Below, in pieces: positions 10,111 to 23,696 of a stretch of 64,000 nt of DNA. The DNA is from Lateolabrax maculatus. Its lineage: Eukaryota; Chordata; Actinopteri; Acropomatiformes; Lateolabracidae. A program made the translations under genes and the position numbers. The notes beneath the pieces were generated by a model. It was not told the DNA's origin. It saw only the letters and a list, made by a program, of their open reading frames with translations, and ran no database searches. Each line of letters starts with the position of its first letter. Position 1 is the first letter of the stretch. The stretch spans positions 16,391,001 to 16,455,000 of the forward strand of contig CM062205.1 of assembly GCA_031216445.1 (NCBI GenBank), read 5' to 3'.

Positions 10111-13100
10111 GTAACCGCGCTTCTTTCGCTGTGACTGCCTCACATTTCTGTCACCGATGTTTTTTGGCTGTAACTGGATCTCGGATGCTGTGAACAAACG
10201 CTACATAACTTGTTATTATGATGTGTAAGGTGTTGTATTTCGCCTAGAAGTCCAAACTTGTGGACTTCAAGGGTTTGATAACCAATACAAGACAAGCACA
10301 GAGTGATGAACTTAATGCAGTGGCGTATGGTAAAGACATCCTCAGTATATTAAGTACAGCCACAAAACAGGCTCTTCATCACTGAGTATTAATGCTGCTG
10401 CATCACATTCCCCAGATCACTAACCGCACACCCCTAATAATGTATAGGTATGCATCTTAATGATTCACACACAGCTTTATCCCTGTGCCCATTGCTCATG
10501 TTGTGTTCCAGTGGGGGCAAAGACAGCTGCTACAACATGATGCAGTGTGTCGCTGCTGGGCACCGGATCGCAGCTCTGGCCAACCTCCGTCCTGCTGACA
10601 CGGGTGAGGAACCACCTGAACCTGGGGTTTATGTGATCCACAGGTGCTAGCTGGGCAAATATGGGCCAGCCAGCTGCAACTTCTGCGGACCAAGACGCTC
10701 GGAACTGTACACAGTCAAAGTACTGCAGGACTTCATGTAGTGTAAATCTCACAGGAGTGTTTGTAGCCTGCTGGCTGTTGTGCCAAACTATATGGATCAG
10801 AGCTGCAATGATTAGTCGATTGGTTGATGACAGAAAATGAAATCGATCACGTCCTCAAACTACATTTTCAAGCATAAATTCAAGCATAAAGCTCCAAAAG
10901 ATTTGCAACTTCTGCCAGTTTTACGTTATAGTAAATTGAATATATTGGGTTTTTGGCTTTTGGTCGAATAAACAAAAAGATCGATCGATTAGTCAAGAAA
11001 ATAATCCGCACATTGATCGATAATGAAAATTATTGTACTATAGTATACTATAGTTCACAGTTACTTTGGCTGAAAAGAAGGTGGATACCAACTGGGTTAA
11101 GATAAATATATTAATTAAATTATTAGTTCTATAATCTCCTTGTACACACTGTTCTTGGCTTCTTCTGTATGTAATTCAGTATGGTCCAAAATTAATAAAT
11201 AATTAAAAACACAATTAAATAGAATGATTTGCTTCATTTATGTATTCAAAAGTATGATTATTTTATTATATCTTAATTTCTTCTTATATTTTGTCCCACA
11301 TGGATGGTAATGGTAACTATTCAGTATTTAGTTTTTAAAGCTCAGGAGTCCCTTGCAAGCCAGTAGTTTTGGCCGTCCCACTAGCATAATGTTGTGTAAT
11401 GAATGGTTTAAATTGTGAATGTCATAGTCCTCCTGTTCAGTTAGGGCCTTGTATTCTGACGTTATCTATAGCCACTATCTGTCAGTTTGCCCATCACTTT
11501 GTTAATATCTGAATTTAGCTTCGGGATGTTTGTTCACCCTCAACTATTTACTAAAAATGTCAGCATCACAGCACCACATGATCATTGGCTTATCACCAGA
11601 CACTGGCCTAAACTTCTTTTCCTCCATGCCACAGATGAGTTGGACAGCTACATGTACCAGACTGTGGGCCACCATGGCATAGAGCTGTATGCTGAAGCCA
11701 TGGATCTGCCCCTGTATAGACGCACCATCCAGGGCTCTAGCTTGGACACCAGCAGAAACTACAGTGAGACAGAGGGGGATGAGGTGGAGGACCTGTATGA
11801 GCTGCTGCATCTTGTCAAGGTAGGCCTCTCTGTCCCTACCATTAGTGAGAGATAAAAAAGATTTTATTATCGTAACACTGCATTGGTCTGCAGAGTGGAT
11901 GCTGCCTGACATTCGGGTTTCATCACAGGTCCTCTGGCCAAAAGGCCTTAACACTTGAGGAACCCACCCCTCTTATTTTCCATGCATATGCACACATTTT
12001 ACTAGTTTATTGATTTTTAACAAGTGATTTTTTCATCCCTACCAGTTACTAATATTACTAAATATATATATATATTTTTATTACCGTATGTATTTATTAC
12101 GTCATTCCAATTAGAAGTACAAACAAGTACAAACTGCTGTATATTGAACATATAGGGTTGATAATCAATCTTCACATGTGCTTTAACATTAGTTTGGTTT
12201 GATTGTTCCTTAGAAAAATATGTGGGCCTCTTTGTTTTGCTAAATGTTCTTCACCTGCCATTTGTTTGCTTGGCTTTTTTCAATTTAGTACTTGGCAGAT
12301 ACAGTACAATCAGGATGAATAGTCCCTTTGTCGAAACAAAATTCTGTTTCAACAAGAAACACATTAAATAATAATGCGATATCCTCTGCCATTTGTTTCT
12401 GACTTTAATTTGTATCTGTTTTGATACAAAGTTTGAATGTTAGTATTTTTAAAACCATTCAATCACTAATTCCCCTTATTCTTAATTATTAATATTTTTC
12501 TGGCAATTACTACATTTTTTATTTTATTTATCTGTATGTTAGAAAACAGAGCAATTAAAAATATGTAATATATGCACACATATATGCACAAATGTGTATA
12601 TACTAAGAAAAACTGTACAGGAGTGATTTGAACTCAAAGCAGAATGAACAAATCACATTAATTAATAAAGCATCCATAAATCTGGAATTAAAAAAATATC
12701 TTACTTTTATTTTCACATGTGATGTAAGAATCATACACCATAATCATATGAACTCACAAATGCAATGCTTCATTGAGTGTATACAAAAGTAGTCATCGTT
12801 TTGACTCCGTGCCACCACTGACATATGCTTGACTGCTTTTTAGTGAACACGCTCTCAGAGCACTACTAAACTTCTCATCTCGGCTAAGGTTCATGACATA
12901 TGTCACACTGTTGAAATGTTTTACAAGTCATTCTCTGTGGATTCAGAGTCACTTAGGAGCCCATCAGCACTGTCTCAAAGAGACCCTGCTTGTCTAGCTT
13001 AATCTGGCCTGCTGTACACTAACAGTCCTTAGCACCTATTGTAAAGTGCACCCAAGCTGCTCAGGAGAGTAAAAAGCCATGTTAGTGCTGTTGGTCTTTC

Positions 13101-16100
13101 TTATTTAGTATGTCTTGGTTTCACTTTCAATGTGGAGTAAGTTTTCTTTTTTATCTTACTCTCGAAAAATTGTGTGCCTGTCGAATCAGTTGATCAAAGT
13201 TTTATGTGTGAAGTTGGAGTGAGGTGCCCTTCAACAACTGGCTTCACAGAAAAAAATTCTATTTTTTTTTTTTTTTTATCTCACTTGACAGAAGATCAGA
13301 TGCAAAAATTAATCACCGAATTAATATTTCATCAAATACCACTTTTGCCAGGACATTGAGGAAATATTCATTTGATGCCAAATTATGTATGAGCCCTCGG
13401 TGGTCTGATGTGGTGCAGGGTGGCTGACTGACAGGTTTGAGACAACTGCGTGTGTGTTAAACACACCGCTGGCACTGCCTGCCTACCTGACCGCCTGCAG
13501 CCATGAGAAAGCTACCTGGACGCACACTTCAACAGCAGCAACAGCTCTCCCTGCTGTCAGCGCAAACAGGGTGTGGGATTGATCCTGTGCAACACTTTCC
13601 CCCCTCTGCACCTTCACACAACCTCTCATTTTAGCTTGCAGCATCAAAATTTAAGAGCCTCTTATGGGATGGTGGATAGGAGTTTGTTGTTGAGGTGGGA
13701 GTTGGCTTGACGTGGCGTAAATGAGAGAGGGGGGTTCTTCCTGTTGGTCTGTGTGGAGACATGTTCATCTGGAGCTGAGGGCTGCTCGAGGGCCCCTGCA
13801 TGTCCGCACACCGCCTGGGTGGCAAGGGCCAGTCAGCCCGCCTCAGGGCATTTCGCGCCCTCTGCCTGACTTTCTTTGTCGTCTTCTGTATAAATCGCAG
13901 GCTGTACACGTGCGGCTACATGATGAAGCTCTATGTGTTTTCTTGTGAGTATGAACACATTCACACAGTCCAGTTTCTGGTTTTTGGGGCTCTCATGAGT
14001 ATTCACAGTCAAATAGTGGACATCTCTGTGGTTCATGATGCAATATGCCATCTCTGCCTGTGGTCAGGGCTCTAATTGCAAAGGGCTGCTAATTTCCCAT
14101 TTCCAGGGCTTCTCTGGTCTGACCTCACCAGTCAGACGGGCCATAGATCAGGGCAGTTGGACTCCCATGGGGCCATCACAGGCTAGCAGACCTCCAGTCG
14201 TCTCCCCGTTTACCCCTCTCACCATCATCAACAGACCTGCACCATAAACAACAGGCTTCCTCTCTCTCTCACTGAGTGATGTCAACCATAAGAATACAAC
14301 TTTCAAGTTACTGCTCTCTGAAGTTGTTTTTTTTTTTTTTTTTGGCAGTCTCACTAATCCGTAGATTTACTAACTTACTGTGGTCAACAAATGCAAGTCA
14401 TTGCATCCACTGTATTTAGAAACAGTTTTGTCAGATTATCGCACATCTCTTAAAAAGTTATGTATTATGGTCACATTTATGTATGTATATATAACACATA
14501 TGTTTGGTTTACTGGGCAAAAAGTGTATATTTTTTTCCACCATAATGTTTGTAGTGTTGTTGATCGGTGAAGGAAATGATAAAGGGGGTAGAAAGAGTGA
14601 AAAAACACTTCTTTTGATAATGAGCTGTTAAATCACCCTTACTGGAAAAGAACAGTTTTAGCATAAAAAAGATGTGTTCTGTTTGGAAAGTGTGATATTT
14701 TGAAAGATTCTTTCTAGCAGTTTGAATTAATTAGAAGTTACAAGATTATATTTGGCAAATGACACTTGAGCATAGATGAAAGAATTTTTTTTTCTCAGAT
14801 CCGGAGTTGATGAGTTTTAAGTGGATATTCTTCCCTCCTCCTCCTTTGCAGTGCTGGCAACCGACCCGTAGCATGAGCCAACAGTGCCATCTACGGATCA
14901 TTCCCAGAAGCTGACAAACCAAAGAGACGCTCTACACTTTGGCCTCTCTGAGAACGTTGGAGCCATTCAATAGATTCAAAGGACGAGATCATATTCTTTA
15001 GAACCATTGTTGATATAGGAAAAAATGCCCAATTATGATAGAAAAAATGAGCCGTCCATCCCCTCGCAGCAGTGATAATAGCAGAATGACAATGTGGCCC
15101 TATCGTCGGCCCCTTTGCTCTCATCACTGGCTGTGTATGGCAGTGTGTCTTTGAAGTGTGTAACCTGATAGACATGCAAGCCTCAGCGTAACCCATCCCA
15201 TCCTGCTAGGTGCTGATCTTTGAACCTGCTCTTTGACGGGGAGAAATAACAGTTTTGTCAGCGGCAGGGGGGATCGTTCACTTTTGGGTGACGTCCTTGT
15301 GCCCCTTTGCCAGGCTTCAAAGGCAAGCTAGAATATAAACATTATGTAAAAGATAACTGTGTAAGTCTAAAACATGTGGATTTTGTAATTGAAATACCAT
15401 CTCTTTTTTCATGTCAAACTATCCTTGTTTGTGTGGATTTTGAAATTGGATTTCATAGGTTGTGTCGACACTTCATGTGTGTGGTTTGGTCCGCTCTCCT
15501 CTGCTGTGATCTGCTCTGATGTGTGATACAGATCAGCAGTGTCAGTCACCCCTGGCTGTAACGCCAGTCCCCCTGAAGGCCTGCAAAACCCCTCATATTA
15601 GTCATATCACATCCCTCAAGTCCTTTATCCTTCCCTCTGTGCTCTGTGACCTGACACAGTGGCTCTTTATGCCCCGTGACCCTGCTTGCGTGTGTGTGCG
15701 TGCACGCTCGTGTGTTCAAGGTCAGGTCAAATCGGGCCTCTGTTACATGATAACAGGTCTATCTCTGTTCCCCTTGCACACCTCTGCCTCCCTTTTTTGC
15801 TCCAGTTTGTCTTCTTTCAACACTCTACGGTAGAAAGAAGTGCTCTCACTGCTCTCATCCATCTTTTTCATCTTTTCTCTCTGCTAAACCCAACTGCAAA
15901 CTACTTGATGTTGCACACAAGTGGATGTTTTTCTGTATTAGTAGCTGTTATTTCTGTTATTCTTTCCAGTAGTTTTTTATTTTTTTATTTTTTTATTTTT
16001 TATTTTTACAAGATATTTTGTGTTTTTAAGATGGTTTTCAGCAGATAGAACATTTAACAACACAACGATGATGCTTTGAAAAGTAGGACAGCCTAAAGGG

Positions 16101-19100
16101 CACAAATGGCAGTGAGTTTTGGGAAGATGCAACTAGAGCTTCAATCACTTGATGTAGTAATAAATTATATATAAAAATATAGTGACTCTATTGCAGCAAC
16201 TCTGGAACCTTTGAGCTGATGAGTAAAGACAAAGACATTTAAGCTCATTAGAGTGATGAAGAACAATAGATGATATCTATGCACACGTTCCTTTCTGCCA
16301 GCTCTAATTAGCAGCACTGTGACATCTCTGTCGTACTGAGACCCAGCTTTGAGAACGATGGAAATGTTACTTTCAAATCTAATTTCCTATTCTGTAATGC
16401 ATTCGACTTTTCAGAAACACTGTTTTTTTAAAGTTCTTTTATTTTTTGGATAGCTGATGTCGCGGGTCAGTTAACACCCAACTTCCTCCCTCCATTTTTT
16501 ATCAAGCCAGTATTTTTTTTTTTCGTGGAGATGTCTGGGAAACGTCTTGGAGAGGTGCCCTGAGACCTTTTGGCCTTTGTAGATGAAACATTCCTTTCGG
16601 TTGGTGTGTGTTAAAACACCTTGTTTTTAGTGAGATAATCTTTTCTTAAACTCATACACCCTCTTCCCCCCCATTCCCTGTTTCTTCTGACCTTTATTGC
16701 ATACACACACGCACACACACACACACTCCCCCTTCATCCTTGGTCTCTACCGCCGCTCCATTATCGACATCAGCAGACAAGAGTGGGGCCCTCTGAGATC
16801 GCAGAGGCAGTCTGTCCACAAGTCCAAACATTCTTTTTCATTCTTCCCTCTCCCTCGCTCCTTCTTTCTTTCTTTTACTGGCATCTTTGTCTCCATTGTA
16901 TTGTCGTCGCACTTTCATCCGGACCCTTCAGAAGCCTGGCACCGCGTTGTTGCGAGTGCCCTGATGGAGGTGTATCCTGCTGCGAGGAAAGGAGGGAGAG
17001 GAGAAAGAAAGGAGCAGAGAGGAGGAGGAGGAAGAGGAGGAGGAGGAGGAGGGCTGGCAGGCAGGCAGGCAGGCAGGCAGACAGACAGACAGACAGACAG
17101 GCAGGCAGAGGAATCTCCAGTTGAACCAGGAGCTCTGTGGTATTGATTAGGCAGCTGAGGTGTTGTGAGACAAGTCGTCGAGGACGGGTGTGAACTATGT
17201 AGGAAGGGGAGGGGTGGTCAAAATCAAACACACAGCCCGTCTCTGATTACCGGCATGGTGCAGCATTAGATGTACATTGGGGGCTCAACAGGAAAATGGA
17301 TTTCTTTAAAAAGCTGCTTAATACATAAATCATGACCTCTGGGGTCACAGTGAGGGGTTTAGGAGATCAGATCAATAACAAAGCTAATGCAAGCTTGTTG
17401 TAGCTGGTTTGTGGTGCAGAGAAACCTTTAAATGGTGTTATTGGAAGTAGCTTACGAGGATAATCACTTTGTAGAAAGTTTGGTTTTATTACATTTTCAG
17501 TGCAAGTTTAGAGCACCGTACTTAAGGATATATTTCAGCATGACCTAGTATAGATTTCCCCAAACAGCTGTCTCTCTGTGTCGCCTCTCTATGTGATAGC
17601 CATTGTTATCTTTTCCTTTGGTCTGAGACTGCTTGTATTTATGTTGGTCGCCACAGTGGCAGTGGGGTTGAGATTGCAGGCTTGTTTTGCACATGAGGAA
17701 GGATAGCATTAGCGCTGAGATAATGGCACTGTGTATTGTTCGCCGGCCGTGTGGAAGTGGTGGGACAGGATCTATTAGATGCAGGCCCATTTCCCTCCAA
17801 CTGACGCTAACAGTCCCCACAAACATTAGATAAAGAGCCTAGCCTCAAGCCTTTGTAATTTGTTTGTATTTTTCTGCTTAATGTACTTTGCTCAATCTTG
17901 TTTAGCGATGATGGAAGCTGATAGCCTTATCTTGCCTTGCCAAGGGCATGAGCCACTACCACTGCTTGGTTGAACATTGTTCCAATGAAGAACGTGTGTG
18001 TGTGTGTGTGTCTATGGTCTTTTTTTCTGATTTTATTTTGATGCTGGATGAATTGTAGATGTATCTAGAGGTTATTTTCATTTGAGATATTGGCTAATAT
18101 GTTCCATTATGCACTGATATAAACACACCATTATAGAGTATTACTATAATTTCTCTTTTGTTTGATTGTACATATTAAAAATGATGGGTAATCTGCGGTC
18201 ATTTTTTCTGAGCCTGGCTGACCAAATTTGATTCCTTTTTCTTATTTTTGTCATTGTGTGTTTTGTCACTTTTTGACAATATGATCAGAAAATATGCAGT
18301 TAGATTTTCATGGCTTTCACAGACCAATGTATTGCTCCATTTAGATTCCAGCCAGTTGTTTTTACTCTGCAGCCCCATGTTAGAGTATGAAGGACAATCC
18401 AGCCATTTAAGAAAAACAAAAGTCACTGAGGCAGTTAGATCAACACCGATAATAAAACCTTTTAAACTCACCAGTATCAGCAGCTAGTCAGGTCCAATAC
18501 TGCCTGTCTCAGAACAGACAGCTGAGGAATAGTGCTGAGTCTTTCAACTCCCTGCCATTCATCTACTCCAAAATTAAGAGGGCTTTTATGTTTTGTTTTG
18601 TGAACCATTCCCCTCAAGAAATATTTGTGGCAGGCCCCATCACCTCCCGCAGCTAAAGTCATAACCAGCCGTAGAAAAACACTGTCTGGAGTCTGGAGAG
18701 TGGGTTAAACCAGCATCATCGCTATATTTTCCTCTAGTCTCTCTCTGGGGAGGGAAGGGGGGGGGGATGACAGGGGGGTTTCATGATGTCTGTTGGCGCT
18801 ATGGAGGATTGAGGACAGGAGAGCCAAGATGCCAAGAGCCTGGAACCTGACCTCACCAGAAAAACATTTACATTTTGGAGTGTGTGTGTGTTTGTAGGCC
18901 AGTGCGTGACTGTGTGTATATACATGGATGTCAATACATGTGCATGCATACACCCTGTGGACTAGGTGGTTGTTACGGACCATGAAAAGCAACTGACATA
19001 GTTTACCTCTCTGTGGCATGAGACTCCTTCTTTGATTCTGTCCTACTCACTTTTTGGAAGCGGCTTCCTGTCTCAAATGCTCAAACACTCTTAGCTCAGC

Positions 19101-19733
19101 CAAGGGGGAATGTTGCTGTGACAGAGCTGGGATTATGACTTTTATGCCCTACAGAAAACTGTTGCTGATGCTTATTTATCGGGATACCTTATCCTTTTAA
19201 TGGCAAGAGGTGCGACCTTGAATGTTTAGAGGTAGTTACATGATTTCCTGTCATCTTGAAAGTCCCGAAACAGTTGAACGTCTGAGAGTAGAGACACAGA
19301 ATGACAATGTGTTTAATGTAGAAACAACCATTAAAATGTTGCATTTTTTAAGAGCCACTAATAACGAAACGTCTTTGCCTGAATTGCAGGTATTCATGGA
19401 CATCGATAAACAACCTTATGTCTCCCCGCTGCTTTTCAACATTTAGTTTTCCATGCGTGTAGATATGGAAAGCCTCCTTGTCCTTGGCCTGCTGAAACTA
19501 GGGCTTTGTGCTTGCTTTGGCCAAGGCCCTCTCCCTCCCTGCCTGAAGACTGGCTGGGCCTGTGTTTACGTAACCATATATATCTGAGAGGAAACTCGTG
19601 AAACGTTAATCTCTCTACTTTTTAACCCTGATGAATTTCTACATTTTCCAGCTGTGCAGCATGGCATATTTATGCTCAGGCTCTATCGCTGAAAACAGCT
19701 CTGTCATTGTAAATGAATCACTATCCAAGACTA

Positions 19734-19796
<63 letters not shown>

Positions 19797-22700
19797 AGGC
19801 GTGTGTGTGCATGTGTCTGTGTGTAAACTTCAGGCTAGGAAACTGTACAAAAGCTCAGCCATGAAAAGCTGCAGTAGTACCTTCATGGGTTAAATTTGCT
19901 GCTTCTTTTTCATTCTTCTCCGGACCCAAATCAGTGCACGCTGGCCTGTCACTTTTCATGTTAATGTTTGCTGATAAGCGTCCCTCACTCATCACGTTGA
20001 TGAGACAATGTCTCATGTCATATCCTCTGTTGGCTGGTCACACCTGCATCGTGGCCTCAGCGGAGGATAATACTTTCCCCTATTCTGCTTCCTCCCTCCC
20101 CTCCTTGTAACTCTGACCTGCATCATCTCAGGAACCAGTCGGGGTATTTAGGTTTATTAGCAGCTGGCTTTGTGAGCAGTTTGTTTTTCTTATTCCACCA
20201 CTCTGTATGGTTGAGGACTGACACGTGGTGAGTCATCTCGCCAGCCCATCCACAAGCACAAAGGAAGAGCCCGTCTTTCAACAGCTGCTTCAAACAGACA
20301 GCCCCACCAATTTACCAAAGGGAATGTCTCTGAAAGCCTTTTAGAACAAGGTTTTGGCCGATGTTTGTTTTACAAAGACATTTGCTAAGCTTGCATGTCC
20401 ATTTGTTGCTTTATTTTGATGGATCAGACATTGTACATAGTGTTTAAGCCTCAGTATATATAAGAAGTTTATAATCTTGTATTGGGCATAATTTAAAGCA
20501 TTATAATTTGTCCAAACTATATCTTGTACCTTGTGCACACCTCTTCCACAGCTTGTCACTCCTTCACTGACTCTGGAAGTCACCTTGGAGTATAACTGTC
20601 TCTACAGAATGGTAATGAGAAAGCTAATTTAAAACAAATAACCAGTGTCTCCTCCTACTAAGCTCACAGTAAGCTTCCTGTCAGTTTGGCATGTCTGAGT
20701 TGTCAGGACAGCCGAACACGCCCCGGGACTATGTCGGCATTACATTAAACACAATCGCTTGACCCTAGCTGGCCCTATCCCGTGTATCACATCTACTTGA
20801 GCTGCTACAACAAGGTCCAACCTCTCTCCCTGTTCCCACCATGTTGGAGAGCAGGGGAGAACAATCCCATTACATTACAACAGGCCCAGAGCTGATCTAA
20901 TGGAGGGAACATTAAAACCATGTCGCGTCCAGTCACTTACTTGATGGATCCTGGGAGGGCGAGATGAAGAGGAGTGTTGGAGAGAAGGGGGAAGGGAGAG
21001 GAGGTTGTGGGGTTAGAAGTGGCGTCAATTTGACAGTGCGGATGCGGCAATGGAAAGCTTGTGATGGTACCCCGGTGCCCTTGAGCAAACTGTCATTCAG
21101 ACCACTTTAATTAATTTCTCCACTTTGTCTTCTTCCCCGCCTCTCTGCCTTCACACACAAGCATACTACATACAGGAGGCAGTAATATAATAGAAAGTAC
21201 GTCTCAACAACTTTAGACTCGATACAAAGAGGATTTTGTAATGGAAATGTGTGGCCTTGTGTCTGTAATAGCCAAGATCTGCCAACGCTGGCTTCCTAGT
21301 TGTCAGAACAGGCTGAAGCAGGCATGTTGGAAACCCACCATTTTTGCAAAATGGAGCTTTGTATTGTTAGGGTGTATAATTAAGACCTCATTGTGACAGC
21401 CATTGAGAGAGAGCTAATGAGGGTTCTGATGTATTCAATATGAATATGAATATTGCATTTTTAATATTTTATGGCTTTCTAATTGCCTTGGATGCTTTTA
21501 ATGGCTTTGACTGTTGAATATTACCCAGACTGAACGTGTGGCATGCGTAAGTACCTTTAAGCTGAGAGCTGATAAAGTAGCTGCATTTTCAACCTGAATT
21601 CTTTGCTTTATGATTGTCGTGTATGTATCTTTGGGGCAGATACATATCTTGACTGAAGTCATGTCTGTGACTGTGAATACATTTGAACCACTCTTTTACT
21701 CCCTTACTAAGATGAATGTATATATAATTACAAAGTATATCACATACACTACCTTGATATAGAGTTTAATGGCCGTATCGTTTCTTTGTGGAGCATGTCT
21801 GCTTGCCTTAATCTTCCCCACAGCTGACATCTTAATAACTCAGTCCTCTCCATCTATTTCCACGGGAGACATCCGGATGTTGGGGAAGGATTAGTTTAAT
21901 GAATTTGACAATTAGTAACAGAAGTTAATGACTGCATGGGGCTAAGTACCCTGATGGACATGGCTGGGGGGACTGAGGGCTTCCATTGCTCTGGGCCATA
22001 GATCCTCATTAATAGCTTTTCTGCCTGCTGGAGAGGACAGGGGAAGCCAGGCCAGGCCTTTGTTTAGTCTGCCTCTTTCGGGGCTGCTAGGGGGTTGCAC
22101 TGTTGCACAACACCACGCCAGAATTAGTCCCGCTCTGGGCGTGAGTTAATGCAGGGCCTCAAGTCCTGGATCAGGTGAAGCTTCCTTTAATGAGCTGGGG
22201 TCATTAAATGTTGGAAAAAAAAAAAAAGTGACATGGAATTGGGGCAGGCAGGGAGCTCTTTCTTTCGATCTTGTGCCAACAGTCATGAAGGAAGAAAAGT
22301 GGCTCGTGGGTCACAAGAGTCCCGATGACCTCTGCCTTGATTTATCGTTATGTCAGCTTCTTACCCAGATTCCACCTCTAATGCAGTCAAAACACCGTTT
22401 AGCCAGATAGCTCTCATAAAGATTTTATTATTATTTATTATTATACTGTGCTTCATGAGCTACCTTGTCGCTTTGTCAGGTATTCCCACTATAAAACATT
22501 TTGATACATTTTTTAGCTACCGTAAAATCAAAGTTTTTATTTTTTATGGCATCATGAATACACATGAAACAATTCCCGTGAAATCCATCAATTCAGATTC
22601 ATATATATATATATATTCCACATCTTCACAATAATTTATCCTACCTTTCCCACAGAAGATGAGAAAGTATGTCTAGAATTTGTAAAATCACGTCATTAGC

Positions 22701-23639
22701 AGCCCCCTCATTCCTGTCTGTCTCCTGGTGATAGCTATAATAGCGACGAAAACATAACCGCATCCAAAAATAATCATTTTCCAACGCTGTTTGCCAAAAG
22801 GTCTACTAGCTAGAGTCTCCTTTCGAAAACAAGGGGATGTGTGAGAAATTTGTCCTGTGTTATCATTAGTGGCAAGCATGCCTGGGTACTAAAAGACTGC
22901 ATGATGTAATAAGCGGCGGTGAAAAGAGAAGCGACTTGATTGGACGAGGCTTAGTCGAGCCTCAGATGCCCAGGTACCTCGAAAAGAGAAGGGGAGACAG
23001 AGAGAGACTGAAACACAAGAGTAAGGATGTTGTTTGCTGTTGCTCTGACGCTCTGTTATTCTGTCAGGCCAAGTCTGGTCCTGCCAAGTTTAAAGCCAAG
23101 GGACCAAATTGGTGTTGATGTAGCGCACTCCTTCAACACTCTCATTCATCTCTTTTCCTCTTTCTCTCCATCCTTCCACATCCCACTCTTTACCTCCTAA
23201 TATGCCTCTTTAGGAAGTGACAGTTGTATTTAGGGAAAAGGTTATCATTGCATTAGAATAGAGTGCTGGCCCTGAGGCTTACCTAGAATTACATGACACT
23301 GCCTGCAGCCCCCTTCGCTCTATGCAGGGCGAAATGTTATCAGTCTGACTTAATTACTGTCACTGGGCAGTGGAATTGACTGTAATGTACTGTATATTCC
23401 AGTGTTGGACACGTTGGAGAGATATTAAAACTTGAATACAGAATCCCAAGTTAAGATCTCTTGGTGTTAAACTTTTGGTCAAAGGGTTCAATTCTAGCTG
23501 TGTATTTGTCTGTATGTGTTTAGCTTCAGCTTCATACCTCACATCCTCTGCTGCAGCGTAAACACCACACACACATGCACGTAGACACAGGCGCACAGAG
23601 CACATCCTTTATCTGATTAGCTGGCACACCTACGTGGCG

Positions 23640-23696
<57 letters not shown>

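Larger units (their letters stand above)
10604..11634 (+). other. dph6: dph6 intron 2
   Basis: GT-AG intron of 1031 bp, containing the interspersed repeat at 10797-11046 and a palindrome at 11037-11054. The remainder shows nothing notable. Confidence 0.85.

Noticed and set aside
11487..11634. Upstream in-frame extension of exon 3
   Set aside because: The frame is open, but the peptide before DELDSYMY does not match DPH6. A good acceptor (ccacag) at 11629-11634 and phase with exon 2 place the exon start at 11635.
11544..11954. 136-aa minus-strand frame opposite exon 3
   Set aside because: Antisense shadow of a real dph6 exon whose sense translation matches the family.
16697..17231. Frames of 113-149 aa on both strands
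   Set aside because: They are translations of CA, AGG, GGCA and GACA simple repeats and have no protein-like composition.
22921..22991. Direct repeat gaaaagagaag 60 bp apart with the small hairpin gaggct/agcctc between
   Set aside because: Short and purine-rich; probably chance, and no coding or RNA structure extends from it.
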